This document shows, one piece after another, positions 8,959-15,933 of a stretch of DNA of 34,667 bases. The notes beneath the pieces are model-generated. The model searched no databases, was not told the DNA's origin, and saw only the letters and a list, made by a program, of their open reading frames with translations. The first letter of the stretch is position 1, and each line of letters opens with the position of its first letter. This stretch comes from Bacillota bacterium (GTDB lineage Bacteria > Bacillota > Clostridia > SK-Y3), in NCBI GenBank assembly GCA_022360955.1, contig JAKSBV010000487.1, positions 1 through 34,667 on the forward strand, given 5' to 3'. The position numbers and the translations under genes were made by a program.

Positions 8959-8994
8959 AAAAAAGTTTGTGATAACTACTCACAAACCTTTTTT
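8959..8994 (-). terminator. Terminator after the prolyl isomerase gene
   Basis: Stem GTTTGTGA (8965-8972) / TCACAAAC (8980-8987) flanked by A and T runs on both sides. On the minus strand it is followed by TTTTTTAG. The T run on the plus strand would allow it to work in both directions. Confidence 0.85.
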
Positions 8995-9004
8995 GGCCCT
9001 TACG

Positions 9005-9754
9005 CTATTCGTGTATCTTAACTTCAAACTTCTTTTTAAGCTCATTACCTTTATCGGTATATAAATCATTCTGCTTCATTGCCAGCAAATGCTGCGTTAA
9101 TCGTTCCTTGACTTCTTCCAATGTGCTGATGTCCGCTTCTTTTTTATCCACCAATTTAATAATGTGATATCCGAATTGTGTTTTTACAGGTTTGCTAATT
9201 TCACCGATTTGCATGGAAAACACTGCATCTTCAAACTCTTGCACCATTTTCCCCCGGGAAAAATAACCTAAGTCTCCGCCGTTTTGCTCCGAAGAACATT
9301 TTGAATAAGTGTTGACCCCCTCTTCAAAAGAAAGTCCTTCTTTGATCTGTTTTAAGATTTTATTTGCAGTTACTTCATCCTCCGTCAAGATATGACTCGC
9401 TCTGACGCTTTCCGGTTTTTTAAACTGCTCTTTGTGTTTTTCATAATAATCTTTTACTTCGTCCTCTTCTACTTTGACATCCATCATGATATTATTAATC
9501 GCATATTGTATTAAAATGTTCACTTTTGCTTGCTCTAATTCCGCTTTGAAAGCTTCCTCATGCTCTAAACCCTTCTCAACAGCATCGGCATAAAACAATT
9601 GTTGATTGATGAGTTCATTTAATATCTTCTGCACGCCTTCTTTCGAACGAAACTGCATGGCTCTTTCCGGTCCCAATCTTTGCAAAAATGCATCCACATC
9701 CTGCTGCGTAATGGGTCTTCCGTTTACTGTTGCTAACACTTTATTCTCTTTCAT
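9005..9754 (-). CDS. Peptidylprolyl isomerase, PpiC/parvulin type (SurA-N plus rotamase)
   Basis: A 249-residue foldase-like protein. An N-terminal SurA-like helical region starts at V-N-G-R-P-I-T-Q-Q-D-V (10-20) and runs to about 100; the parvulin rotamase domain (about 116-203) shows R-A-S-H121-I-L, G-G-D-L-G-Y-F and G-Y-H197-I-I-K. Unlike PrsA it has no signal peptide or lipobox, so it is predicted cytoplasmic. The start is ATG with AAGGAG 11 bases upstream. It lies downstream of serC-serA but has its own likely promoter and a 240-base structured leader (see 9837-10009). Confidence 0.9.
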   Translation of the reverse strand: MKENKVLATVNGRPITQQDVDAFLQRLGPERAMQFRSKEGVQKILNELINQQLFYADAVEKGLEHEEAFKAELEQAKVNILIQYAINNIMMDVKVEEDEVKDYYEKHKEQFKKPESVRASHILTEDEVTANKILKQIKEGLSFEEGVNTYSKCSSEQNGGDLGYFSRGKMVQEFEDAVFSMQIGEISKPVKTQFGYHIIKLVDKKEADISTLEEVKERLTQHLLAMKQNDLYTDKGNELKKKFEVKIHE

Positions 9755-9836
9755 TTGATTAAACGCTCCTTTTTGATTTAAATCGGTTACACTGATTATT
9801 CGGGTTTAAAGCTGACTATCCTTAGCCTTTCATATC

Positions 9837-9999
9837 ATATCCCTGCCGGAGACCGGAAGTCCGAAATCGCAAGCCGGATATCAGAATACAAATATATCCA
9901 AAGGATATCCCACCGTAAACTATCCGTTCCTTTGAACAAACAGAGCGAGGATGCTGTGTTCTTTGTTCTCATCCGGCTTCCATTTTAAAGTGGGATATC
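9837..9999 (-). ncRNA. Candidate structured 5' leader RNA of the prolyl isomerase gene
   Basis: On the minus strand, GATATCCCAC (9999-9990) is an exact complement of GTGGGATATC (9913-9904). AAGCCGGAT (9979-9971) is an exact complement of ATCCGGCTT (9879-9871). These two helices cross, so they form either a pseudoknot or alternatives. A third option pairs ATATCCC (9998-9992) with GGGATAT (9843-9837), which nests with the second helix. An internal hairpin GAACAAA/TTTGTTC is also present. The first helix starts where transcription from the TATAAT at 10009-10004 would begin. No known riboswitch consensus was recognised. No U-rich terminator closes it, so a leader is likelier than a free small RNA. 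Confidence 0.45.
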
Positions 10000-10003
10000 T
10001 GTT

Positions 10004-10032
10004 ATTATACATTTGCAAAAATATGACTTAAA
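10004..10032 (-). promoter_or_regulatory. Possible promoter for the structured leader
   Basis: Minus-strand TATAAT (10009-10004), 17 bases from TTTAAG (10032-10027), a weak -35. It sits at the extreme 3' end of serA. Predicted start of transcription is near 9997, exactly where the leader's first helix begins. Confidence 0.4.
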
Positions 10033-11197
10033 GGACTCTTACACTGAGAACACCATTGATACTTTGAAGCTTATCGATGACTTCTTTACCAACGCTTCGA
10101 TCAATATCGATAATCGTATACGCATACTCTCCACTGCTTCGATTCAGCATATTGAGAATATTAATATGCTCATTTGCCAATACGGTAGAAATCTGTCCAA
10201 CCATGTTGGGAATGTTTTTGTTGGCTAAGGTAATACGGTAATCGGAAACCCGATTGAGTTCACATGCGGGGTAATTTACGGAATTGATAATGTTTCCGTT
10301 TTCCAAAAAGTCTTTCAATTGTTCTGCGGCCATCACGGCACAATTCTCTTCCGACTCGGGCGTAGAAGCCCCCAGATGCGGAATGGGAATGACATGATCG
10401 AGTGCCAGCAAGTCTGCATTTGGAAAATCGGTTACATAGGTCTCAACAATACCGTCTTCGATTGCTTTTTTTAAATCTTTATTATTGACTAAACCATCTC
10501 TGGACATGTTCAGCAATCGCACACCTTTTTTCATCCAAGAGAATTTTTCCTCGTTAACCATATTTTTAGTCTCTTCCAGCAGCGGAAGATGCAGCGTAAT
10601 ATAATCGGAAGTCTCAAAAAGCGTTTGCAAGTCCAGGGCTTTTTTAACCCCTCTGGAAAGACCCCAGGCCGCATCAACGGAAATATACGGATCAAAGCCC
10701 TCCACTTCCATTCCCAACGCTTTGGCAGCATTAGCCACCATTACGCCAATAGCACCCAAGCCTATCACACCCAGCTTCTTGCCCTTCATTTCCGGCCCTG
10801 CAAAACTGGACTTTCCTTTTTCCACCAGCTTTGCAACGCTGCTGCTTTCTTCTTTAAGCGTTTTGGCCCATTCAATCCCTTGAACAATTTTACGGTTGGA
10901 GAGTAATAACGCTGCTATTGTCAATTCTTTTACGGCATTCGCATTCGCACCGGGCGTATTAAACACAACAATCCCCTGTTCGGAACATTTGTCAATGGGT
11001 ATATTATTCACACCCGCACCTGCTCTGGCAATGGCGGCTAAAGATGGCGGAAGCTCCATATCATGCATGTTATAGCTTCTCAATAGTACGGCATCCGGTC
11101 TGTCGGTATCCGTTTCACCTAGAATGCCATATCGATCCGCTTCCAAACGTTCCAGCCCTTTGGAAGAAATTTTATTCAATGTTTGAATTTTGTACAC
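10028..11197 (-). CDS. serA: D-3-phosphoglycerate dehydrogenase, short form with ACT domain
   Basis: First step of serine synthesis: oxidation of 3-phosphoglycerate. From the upstream GTG at 11206 the protein has 392 residues; the Rossmann motif G-L-G-A-I-G is at 149-154, the catalytic region includes H-L-G-A-S-T-P-E-S-E-E, and the last 75 residues form an ACT domain (N-M-V-G-Q-I-S-T-V-L) likely to sense serine. I chose the in-frame GTG at 11197 (389 residues, M-Y-K-I-Q-T-L-N-K-I-S) because GAGGGTG then has correct spacing, whereas 11206 abuts it. It follows serC by 15 bases. No serB lies beside it; a HAD phosphatase elsewhere could supply the last step. Confidence 0.95.
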   Translation of the reverse strand: MYKIQTLNKISSKGLERLEADRYGILGETDTDRPDAVLLRSYNMHDMELPPSLAAIARAGAGVNNIPIDKCSEQGIVVFNTPGANANAVKELTIAALLLSNRKIVQGIEWAKTLKEESSSVAKLVEKGKSSFAGPEMKGKKLGVIGLGAIGVMVANAAKALGMEVEGFDPYISVDAAWGLSRGVKKALDLQTLFETSDYITLHLPLLEETKNMVNEEKFSWMKKGVRLLNMSRDGLVNNKDLKKAIEDGIVETYVTDFPNADLLALDHVIPIPHLGASTPESEENCAVMAAEQLKDFLENGNIINSVNYPACELNRVSDYRITLANKNIPNMVGQISTVLANEHINILNMLNRSSGEYAYTIIDIDRSVGKEVIDKLQSINGVLSVRVL

Positions 11198-11212
11198 ACT
11201 CAGCACCCTCTT

Positions 11213-12298
11213 TTATTTATTTTCAACCTCAAACTGTTTCATTAAATCCACTAATTTTTGAACACCTTCCAGAGGCATGGCATTATAGATACTGGCCCGC
11301 ATACCACCTACACTACGGTGCCCTTTTAAATTCACCATACCTTTGACAGCCGCCTCTTTAATAAATTGAGCATCTAATGCCTTATCACCGGTTACGAAAG
11401 GAATATTCATTAAAGAGCGATCCTTTTTTTGCGCTACAGTTCCGCTGAACAGGTCAGAGGCATCCAAGAAATCATATAATGCTTGTGCTTTCTCTTCATT
11501 GATCTTTTGCATAGCAGGTACGCCGCCCATTTCTTTAAGCCAGTCAAAAACCAGCTTACACATATAAATGCCATAAGTCGGCGGTGTATTAAACATCGAA
11601 CCGGCCTCAACATGGGTTTTGTAATTAAACATGGTGGGGGTCATCTCCATTGCGTGACCCACTAAGTCTTCACGAATCACGGCCATCGTCACGCCTGCCG
11701 GACCCATATTTTTTTGAGCACCCGCAAAAATTACGCCGAATTTGGAAACATCATAGACTTCCGATAATATATTGGATGACATATCGGCCATCAAAGGCAC
11801 ATCACCCGTATCGGGCAAATCGGTAAATCGGGTTCCGTAAATCGTATTGTTTGTGGTAATATAGAAATAGTCGGCTTCACGGTCAAATTTTGCCGGGTCA
11901 AGTACCGGTATATAATTAAATGTTGATTCTTCCGACGATGCAACAACATTGACTTTTCCGTAACGAGCCGCTTCCTTTATGGCTTTCTTGGACCATGCCC
12001 CGGTATTCACGTAATCTGCCTTTTTACTGTTTCTAAAAAGGTTGAGGGGAATCATTGCAAACTGACTGGAAGCGCCTCCTTGTAAAAATAAAACCTTGTA
12101 ATGATCTGGAATTCCCATAATTTCTCTGAGGGTTTGCTCCGCCTCATCAATAATTTCTTGATAATGGCCGGAACGATGACTCATCTCCATAACGGACATA
12201 CCGGAACTGCCGTAACTCAACAACTCTTTCTGTGCTCTTTCCAAAACAGGTACGGGAAGCATTGACGGACCTGCTGAAAAATTATAAACTCTCTCCAC
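11213..12298 (-). CDS. serC: Phosphoserine aminotransferase
   Basis: PLP enzyme transferring an amino group from glutamate to 3-phosphohydroxypyruvate. The 361-residue protein shows Y-N-F-S-A-G-P-S (5-12), the phosphate-binding G-G-A-S-S-Q-F (74-80), and the PLP lysine K196 in G-A-Q-K-N-M-G-P-A-G. Length is typical. The start is GTG at 12298, with GGGAGGG 6-8 bases upstream. First gene of a serC-serA operon; a likely promoter lies at 12329-12357. Confidence 0.96.
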   Translation of the reverse strand: MERVYNFSAGPSMLPVPVLERAQKELLSYGSSGMSVMEMSHRSGHYQEIIDEAEQTLREIMGIPDHYKVLFLQGGASSQFAMIPLNLFRNSKKADYVNTGAWSKKAIKEAARYGKVNVVASSEESTFNYIPVLDPAKFDREADYFYITTNNTIYGTRFTDLPDTGDVPLMADMSSNILSEVYDVSKFGVIFAGAQKNMGPAGVTMAVIREDLVGHAMEMTPTMFNYKTHVEAGSMFNTPPTYGIYMCKLVFDWLKEMGGVPAMQKINEEKAQALYDFLDASDLFSGTVAQKKDRSLMNIPFVTGDKALDAQFIKEAAVKGMVNLKGHRSVGGMRASIYNAMPLEGVQKLVDLMKQFEVENK

Positions 12299-12328
12299 TC
12301 CTATCCCTCCCTAATAGAATAATCATTC

Positions 12329-12357
12329 ATGGTATTTCCTTGTTAATATTTAGTCAA
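12329..12357 (-). promoter_or_regulatory. Probable sigma-A promoter of serC-serA
   Basis: Minus strand TTGACT (12357-12352), 17-base spacer, TACCAT (12334-12329), about 30 bases upstream of the serC start. No T-box or other leader element was recognised. Confidence 0.45.
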
Positions 12358-12502
12358 AATTATATCGCAAAACGTTCGACGGGTCAATGCTTTCCTCAAA
12401 AGTAGGGTGTATAAAATAAATATAACCTATTATTTGAAACTTCACCGTAAAGTTAGTAACGTAAGATACATCATCACCTATGTGGTCATCCTTCCGGTAA
12501 AA

Positions 12503-12533
12503 ATGGATATAAATACCCGGTTTTTATATCCAT
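12503..12533 (-). terminator. Terminator after the flavoprotein gene
   Basis: 11-bp perfect stem ATGGATATAAA / TTTATATCCAT with a 9-base loop; on the minus strand it is followed by TTTTTACC. It lies in the 304-base gap between serC and the flavoprotein gene, about 70 bases past the latter's stop. The rest of the gap (12358-12502 and 12534-12602) shows nothing further. Confidence 0.7.
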
Positions 12534-12602
12534 CATTTTATATTTATGTTATTTCGTGTTGTCATCATGCTGACATTGGCTTAAAACAAATTCTAAAAAG
12601 CC

Positions 12603-13226
12603 TTAAAGCATTTTATATGTATTTTTAATGTTATTTCGTAATTTTAGGGTCTTAGCAAGCTTAACGCCTATTTGCGCAGCATTCTCAAGCTGCTGTTTCT
12701 GCTGCAAAATACTTCCTTTTGAAAAGGCATTTAATGCCTTAATATTTGCAATAATTCTATATCCTAATGCCTCTAATGTTTTACTCATCGTAAGTGATGT
12801 AAAACCCATGTCTTCTTCATTATCTTGCTCACAAACTGCAACTGTTACGGCATATTTTACTCCAACAACTTCATTTAAACTCATCCATATAGATCTATCA
12901 TGTTCATCGAATATTTCATAACAATATAATCGGTTAAGAAAATTTTTCACCTTTCCCGTAACATTATAAAAATAGGTTGGTGAACCCAATACAATAGCGT
13001 CAGCTTCCATTAGCAAAGGGTATAATTGCTGCATATCATCATTAATGACACATTTATATGTATTTTTACATCCCTCACATCCAATGCAATCTTTAATATC
13101 ATAGTCATCTAAAAATATATACCGGCTATCAATATGTTCACTTTTTACCCCATCAAGAACTTTTTTCAACAGTATGTCGGTGTTCCCGTTTTTTCGATAG
13201 CTTCCAACTAATCCTAAAACCTTCAT
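12603..13226 (-). CDS. Iron-sulfur flavoprotein / NADPH-dependent FMN reductase family
   Basis: A 207-residue flavodoxin-fold redox protein. The FMN phosphate loop is G8-S-Y-R-K-N-G-N-T (8-16); a compact cysteine motif C47-I-G-C50-E-G-C53-x5-C59 marks the iron-sulfur flavoprotein (ISF) type that binds a 4Fe-4S cluster; G-S-P-T-Y-F (82-87) is the second flavin contact. Such proteins serve in electron transfer and oxidant detoxification in anaerobes; the physiological partner is unknown. The start is ATG with GGAGGGTG upstream. Single gene. Confidence 0.88.
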   Translation of the reverse strand: MKVLGLVGSYRKNGNTDILLKKVLDGVKSEHIDSRYIFLDDYDIKDCIGCEGCKNTYKCVINDDMQQLYPLLMEADAIVLGSPTYFYNVTGKVKNFLNRLYCYEIFDEHDRSIWMSLNEVVGVKYAVTVAVCEQDNEEDMGFTSLTMSKTLEALGYRIIANIKALNAFSKGSILQQKQQLENAAQIGVKLAKTLKLRNNIKNTYKML

Positions 13227-13402
13227 AGTACACCCTCCACATAGTATAAAATAACCCTCTGCAGCTTTAGTTTATTTTATAATTATTATATCACAAAGCA
13301 AAAGCTACCGTCAGGACGCTTTGCTAAAGTTATAGACATGCTTTTATCAAAAGTGAATACGTAAATTTCCCCACTCACCGGCTCTAATTCTCTGCACAAA
13401 GA

Positions 13403-14935
13403 TTAGTTCCAAAACTTTCTGTCCAGGCTCCGATACTGAATTGCTTCGGCCAGATGATGGGTACGAATAGAGTCGCTGACGTCCAAATCCGCAATTGTCC
13501 TCGCTACTTTTAAAATCCTATTATGGGCTCTGGCGCTAAGACCCAATTTTTCAAAAGCATTTTTTAATAATTCTTTTTCTTGTGTGCCGAGCTTACAATA
13601 TTTCTGCATATGTGAAGGCTGTAATTGCGAATTGGCATATATTTTGGATTTTTGATATCTCTCCAATTGTATCTTTCTCGCTTGATTGACCCTGCTTTTA
13701 ATATCTCGCGAGTGTTCAGGCCTGCTTGTCGATTCCAAATCTTTATATTTAACCGGTGCAACCTGCAGCTGGATATCGATTCTGTCCATCAGGGGGCCAC
13801 TGATCTTTCCTAAATACTTTTGAATTTGTACCGCCGAGCAGGTGCATTCCCTTGTGGAATCGCCATAGAATCCGCATTTGCATGGATTCATGGACGCAAT
13901 AAGCATTGTATTGCAAGGATAGGTTAAAGAAGCATTGATCCTTGAAATCGTGACAACACCATCCTCCAGCGGCTGCCGCATTACCTCCAGCACATCTTTT
14001 TTGAATTCCGGGAGCTCATCCAGAAAAAGCACCCCTAAGTGGGCCAAACTGATTTCGCCGGGTTTGGGCATTCGTCCCCCTCCAACCAGACTGGCATTAG
14101 AGATGGTATGGTGCGGACTTCTAAAGACTCTATTTGTAATCAGAGACGTGTTTTTCGATATCAATCCGGCGACGCTGTGGATTTTTGTTACCTCCAACGC
14201 TTCCTCAAAAGACATGTCGGGTAATATGGTGGGTAGACGTTTGGCAATCATTGTTTTTCCGGAACCGGGGGGGCCGGTCATCAAGACATTGTGTCCTCCG
14301 GCCGCCGCAACTTCCAATGCCCTTTTGACATTCTCCTGCCCTTTGACATCACAGAAATCCACATCATATTGGTTTTCCGAAGCAAAGATTTCGTCAAAAG
14401 CTACACTACACGGCGCCAACTGCTTTTGGCCGGTAAGATGAAATACGATTTCTTGAAGGTTCGATGCGGGATAGACCTGCAATCCTTTTACTGTGGCCGC
14501 CTCATAGGCATTTTCCTTGGGCAGGATCATTTTTTCGATACCATGATCACGGGCTGCTATTGCAATGGGAAGCGCCCCTTTGATAGGGCGAAGCTCACCG
14601 GTTAGGGATAATTCTCCCAAAAACATATATTGCGCCGGACAATCTATGTCGATTTGTTCCGATGCCGCTAAAATAGCGATGGATATAGGCAAATCAAAAC
14701 AAGCCCCTTCTTTTTTGATATGGGCCGGTGCAAGATTAACGGTCATTCTTTTGACAGGAAAATTAAATCCGGAATTTTTAACTGCCGCCCTCACTCTTTC
14801 CCGGGCCTCTCGTACTGCAGCATCGGGTAATCCGACAATATCAAAAGCGGGCAGACCATTGGAAATATCCGTTTCAACTTCTCCAACAAACCCGTCTACC
14901 CCCATCAGACCACAGCTTTTTACTTTTGAAATCAT
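13403..14935 (-). CDS. comM: YifB/ComM-family magnesium-chelatase-like AAA+ ATPase
   Basis: AAA+ protein related to magnesium chelatase ChlI; in naturally competent bacteria ComM is a branch-migration helicase for incoming DNA. The N-terminal ChlI_2-type domain contains G-L-P-A-F-D-I-V-G-L-P-D (about 27-38), Walker A is G-P-P-G-S-G-K-T (221-228), Walker B V-L-F-L-D-E-L-P-E-F, and a C-terminal Mg_chelatase_C region ends in R-S-L-D-R. An upstream in-frame TTG at 14953 exists, but GGGGG lies 7 bases before the ATG at 14935, so I chose the 510-residue form. No chlorophyll or cobalamin genes are near. Single gene. Confidence 0.92.
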   Translation of the reverse strand: MISKVKSCGLMGVDGFVGEVETDISNGLPAFDIVGLPDAAVREARERVRAAVKNSGFNFPVKRMTVNLAPAHIKKEGACFDLPISIAILAASEQIDIDCPAQYMFLGELSLTGELRPIKGALPIAIAARDHGIEKMILPKENAYEAATVKGLQVYPASNLQEIVFHLTGQKQLAPCSVAFDEIFASENQYDVDFCDVKGQENVKRALEVAAAGGHNVLMTGPPGSGKTMIAKRLPTILPDMSFEEALEVTKIHSVAGLISKNTSLITNRVFRSPHHTISNASLVGGGRMPKPGEISLAHLGVLFLDELPEFKKDVLEVMRQPLEDGVVTISRINASLTYPCNTMLIASMNPCKCGFYGDSTRECTCSAVQIQKYLGKISGPLMDRIDIQLQVAPVKYKDLESTSRPEHSRDIKSRVNQARKIQLERYQKSKIYANSQLQPSHMQKYCKLGTQEKELLKNAFEKLGLSARAHNRILKVARTIADLDVSDSIRTHHLAEAIQYRSLDRKFWN

Positions 14936-15164
14936 AATGTAACCCCCAAACAAATTCTCTTTTCAACCCTATGTTTTGCCCCTCATTCTTTTATATCTGC
15001 CAAAATGCGAAAGTATGTTCTCTTAAAATATAGCAAACCTCTCCTTTATTGTCAATATTTTTGTCGCATTCTCGTAAAAAACAGAAAATAACATACCATT
15101 TTATATTGATACTATGAGGAGAACCAAAAAAACTTCCAATGAATCGCCTCCTTTTGTTTTAACA

Positions 15165-15200
15165 TAAAAAACCTATTGACTAAACTGTTAATCAATAGGT
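15165..15200 (-). terminator. Terminator after the small helical-protein gene
   Basis: Stem ACCTATTGA (15171-15179) / TCAATAGGT (15192-15200); minus strand continues TTTTTTATG. Confidence 0.8.
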
Positions 15201-15207
15201 CTTCAAT

Positions 15208-15507
15208 TTACATTATTTTAACCCTCTTTAATAATCTGATACAATCCCCAAATCCATGTATATAACTTATATGGTAGTATTCCCCTGCTAAAACTTGTTT
15301 TTCATCTAGATATTTTTCTATGAGTTTTTTATCTTCTTTTTCTAGATTTGATATTATCTTATGTACTTTACAACTTAATTCCACAATCCTTTTTTGCAAC
15401 ATTTTTATATCCGGGTTACATTCTTTTTCTTGTTGAAAGTTATATTCTAGTAACTCAGATATGAAATCTTTTGCTAAACTTTCATATGTTGTCGTTGTTT
15501 TTCCCAC
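15208..15507 (-). CDS. Small helical hypothetical protein (DUF6809-like), divergent to XRE regulator
   Basis: A 99-residue protein that I do not recognise firmly. It is mostly helical and charged and ends in a segment (E-Y-Y-H-I-S-Y-I-H-G-F-G-D-C-I-R-L-L) like the Y-G-F-R-L-G ending of DUF6809 proteins, small proteins common in Clostridia mobile DNA. The start is GTG at 15507 with AGGAGG 10 bases upstream; a longer reading to 15624 would run over the promoter and into the divergent gene and is not believable. A strong promoter precedes it, with a palindrome in its spacer, so it is probably repressed by the product of 15602-15835. Confidence 0.65.
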   Translation of the reverse strand: MGKTTTTYESLAKDFISELLEYNFQQEKECNPDIKMLQKRIVELSCKVHKIISNLEKEDKKLIEKYLDEKQVLAGEYYHISYIHGFGDCIRLLKRVKIM

Positions 15508-15529
15508 CTTTAAATCACCTCCTAAGAAC

Positions 15530-15558
15530 ATAATAGGCTTATTGCGCCTATTTGTCAA
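15530..15558 (-). promoter_or_regulatory. Consensus sigma-A promoter with operator in the spacer
   Basis: Minus strand TTGACA (15558-15553), 17-base spacer, TATTAT (15535-15530). The palindrome AATAGGC-N7-GCCTATT (15532-15552) fills the spacer exactly. A further half site, ACGCCTAAT (15569-15577), lies toward the divergent regulator gene just before its TATAAT (15579-15584). This is the layout expected for a self-regulating repressor that controls both directions. Confidence 0.75.
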
Positions 15559-15601
15559 TACTACTATTACGCCTAATGTATAATTCCATTGAGGTGATTT
15601 T

Positions 15602-15835
15602 ATGATTTTTGAACGTATACGCAATATTAGAGAAGATAATGACTTAAGACAAACTCAAATAGCAAGTTTACTTAATATCGACCAAAGAACCTATTCAAGA
15701 TATGAACGAGGTGAAATTACACTATCTGTAGCAACACTATGCAAACTTGCGGATTTTTACGGAACAAGTCTAGATTATTTAGCTGGAAGAACTAACGAAA
15801 CACGACCTTATCCGCCATCACAAATTTGCAAATAA
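15602..15835 (+). CDS. XRE-family helix-turn-helix transcriptional regulator
   Basis: A 77-residue single-domain DNA-binding protein with a classic HTH at about 17-38 (Q-T-Q-I-A-S-L-L-N-I-D-Q-R-T-Y-S-R-Y-E-R-G) and the XRE follow-on L-A-D-F-Y-G-T-S-L-D-Y-L-A-G. The start is ATG with GAGGTGATTTT upstream. It lies 94 bases from and divergent to the small helical gene, with a palindrome between them, so it is likely an autoregulated repressor. The pair resembles prophage or mobile-element regulatory modules, but no other phage gene is present. It is closed by three consecutive hairpins. Confidence 0.9.
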   Translation: MIFERIRNIREDNDLRQTQIASLLNIDQRTYSRYERGEITLSVATLCKLADFYGTSLDYLAGRTNETRPYPPSQICK

Positions 15836-15840
15836 GTTTT

Positions 15841-15912
15841 AGGCTTGCAAAGTGCAAGCCTCAGTTTGTCGACAAACTGAGGCATCTTTATAAAATAAGA
15901 TGTCTTTTTTTT
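15841..15912 (+). terminator. Triple-hairpin terminator after the XRE regulator
   Basis: Three stems in succession: AGGCTTGCA/TGCAAGCCT (15841-15861), a 26-base near-perfect palindrome GCCTCAGTTTGTC/GACAAACTGAGGC (15858-15883), and CATCTT/AAGATG (15883-15902) followed by TCTTTTTTTTT. The first and second stems share bases and so exclude each other in part. Confidence 0.8.
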
Positions 15913-15933
15913 AAACCCGTTACATTTTACATG

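Noticed and set aside
9837-10009. 6S RNA, T-box or known riboswitch in the serA-prolyl isomerase gap
   Set aside because: No T-box motif, no known aptamer core, and no terminator to make an independent 6S-type RNA; kept only as an unclassified candidate.
13403-14935. Magnesium chelatase for chlorophyll or cobalamin synthesis
   Set aside because: N-terminal domain and length are those of YifB/ComM, and there are no tetrapyrrole genes around.
14951-14953. TTG start at 14953 for comM
   Set aside because: It lies inside the ribosome binding site of the ATG at 14935; the family starts at M-I-S-K-V.
15508-15624. N-terminal extension of the small helical protein to 15624
   Set aside because: It would run through the -10 and -35 boxes and overlap the divergent regulator gene; the GTG at 15507 has a perfect ribosome site.
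15208-15835. Toxin-antitoxin system
   Set aside because: Divergent rather than co-directional genes and no toxin motif in the small protein; a repressor-target pair fits better.
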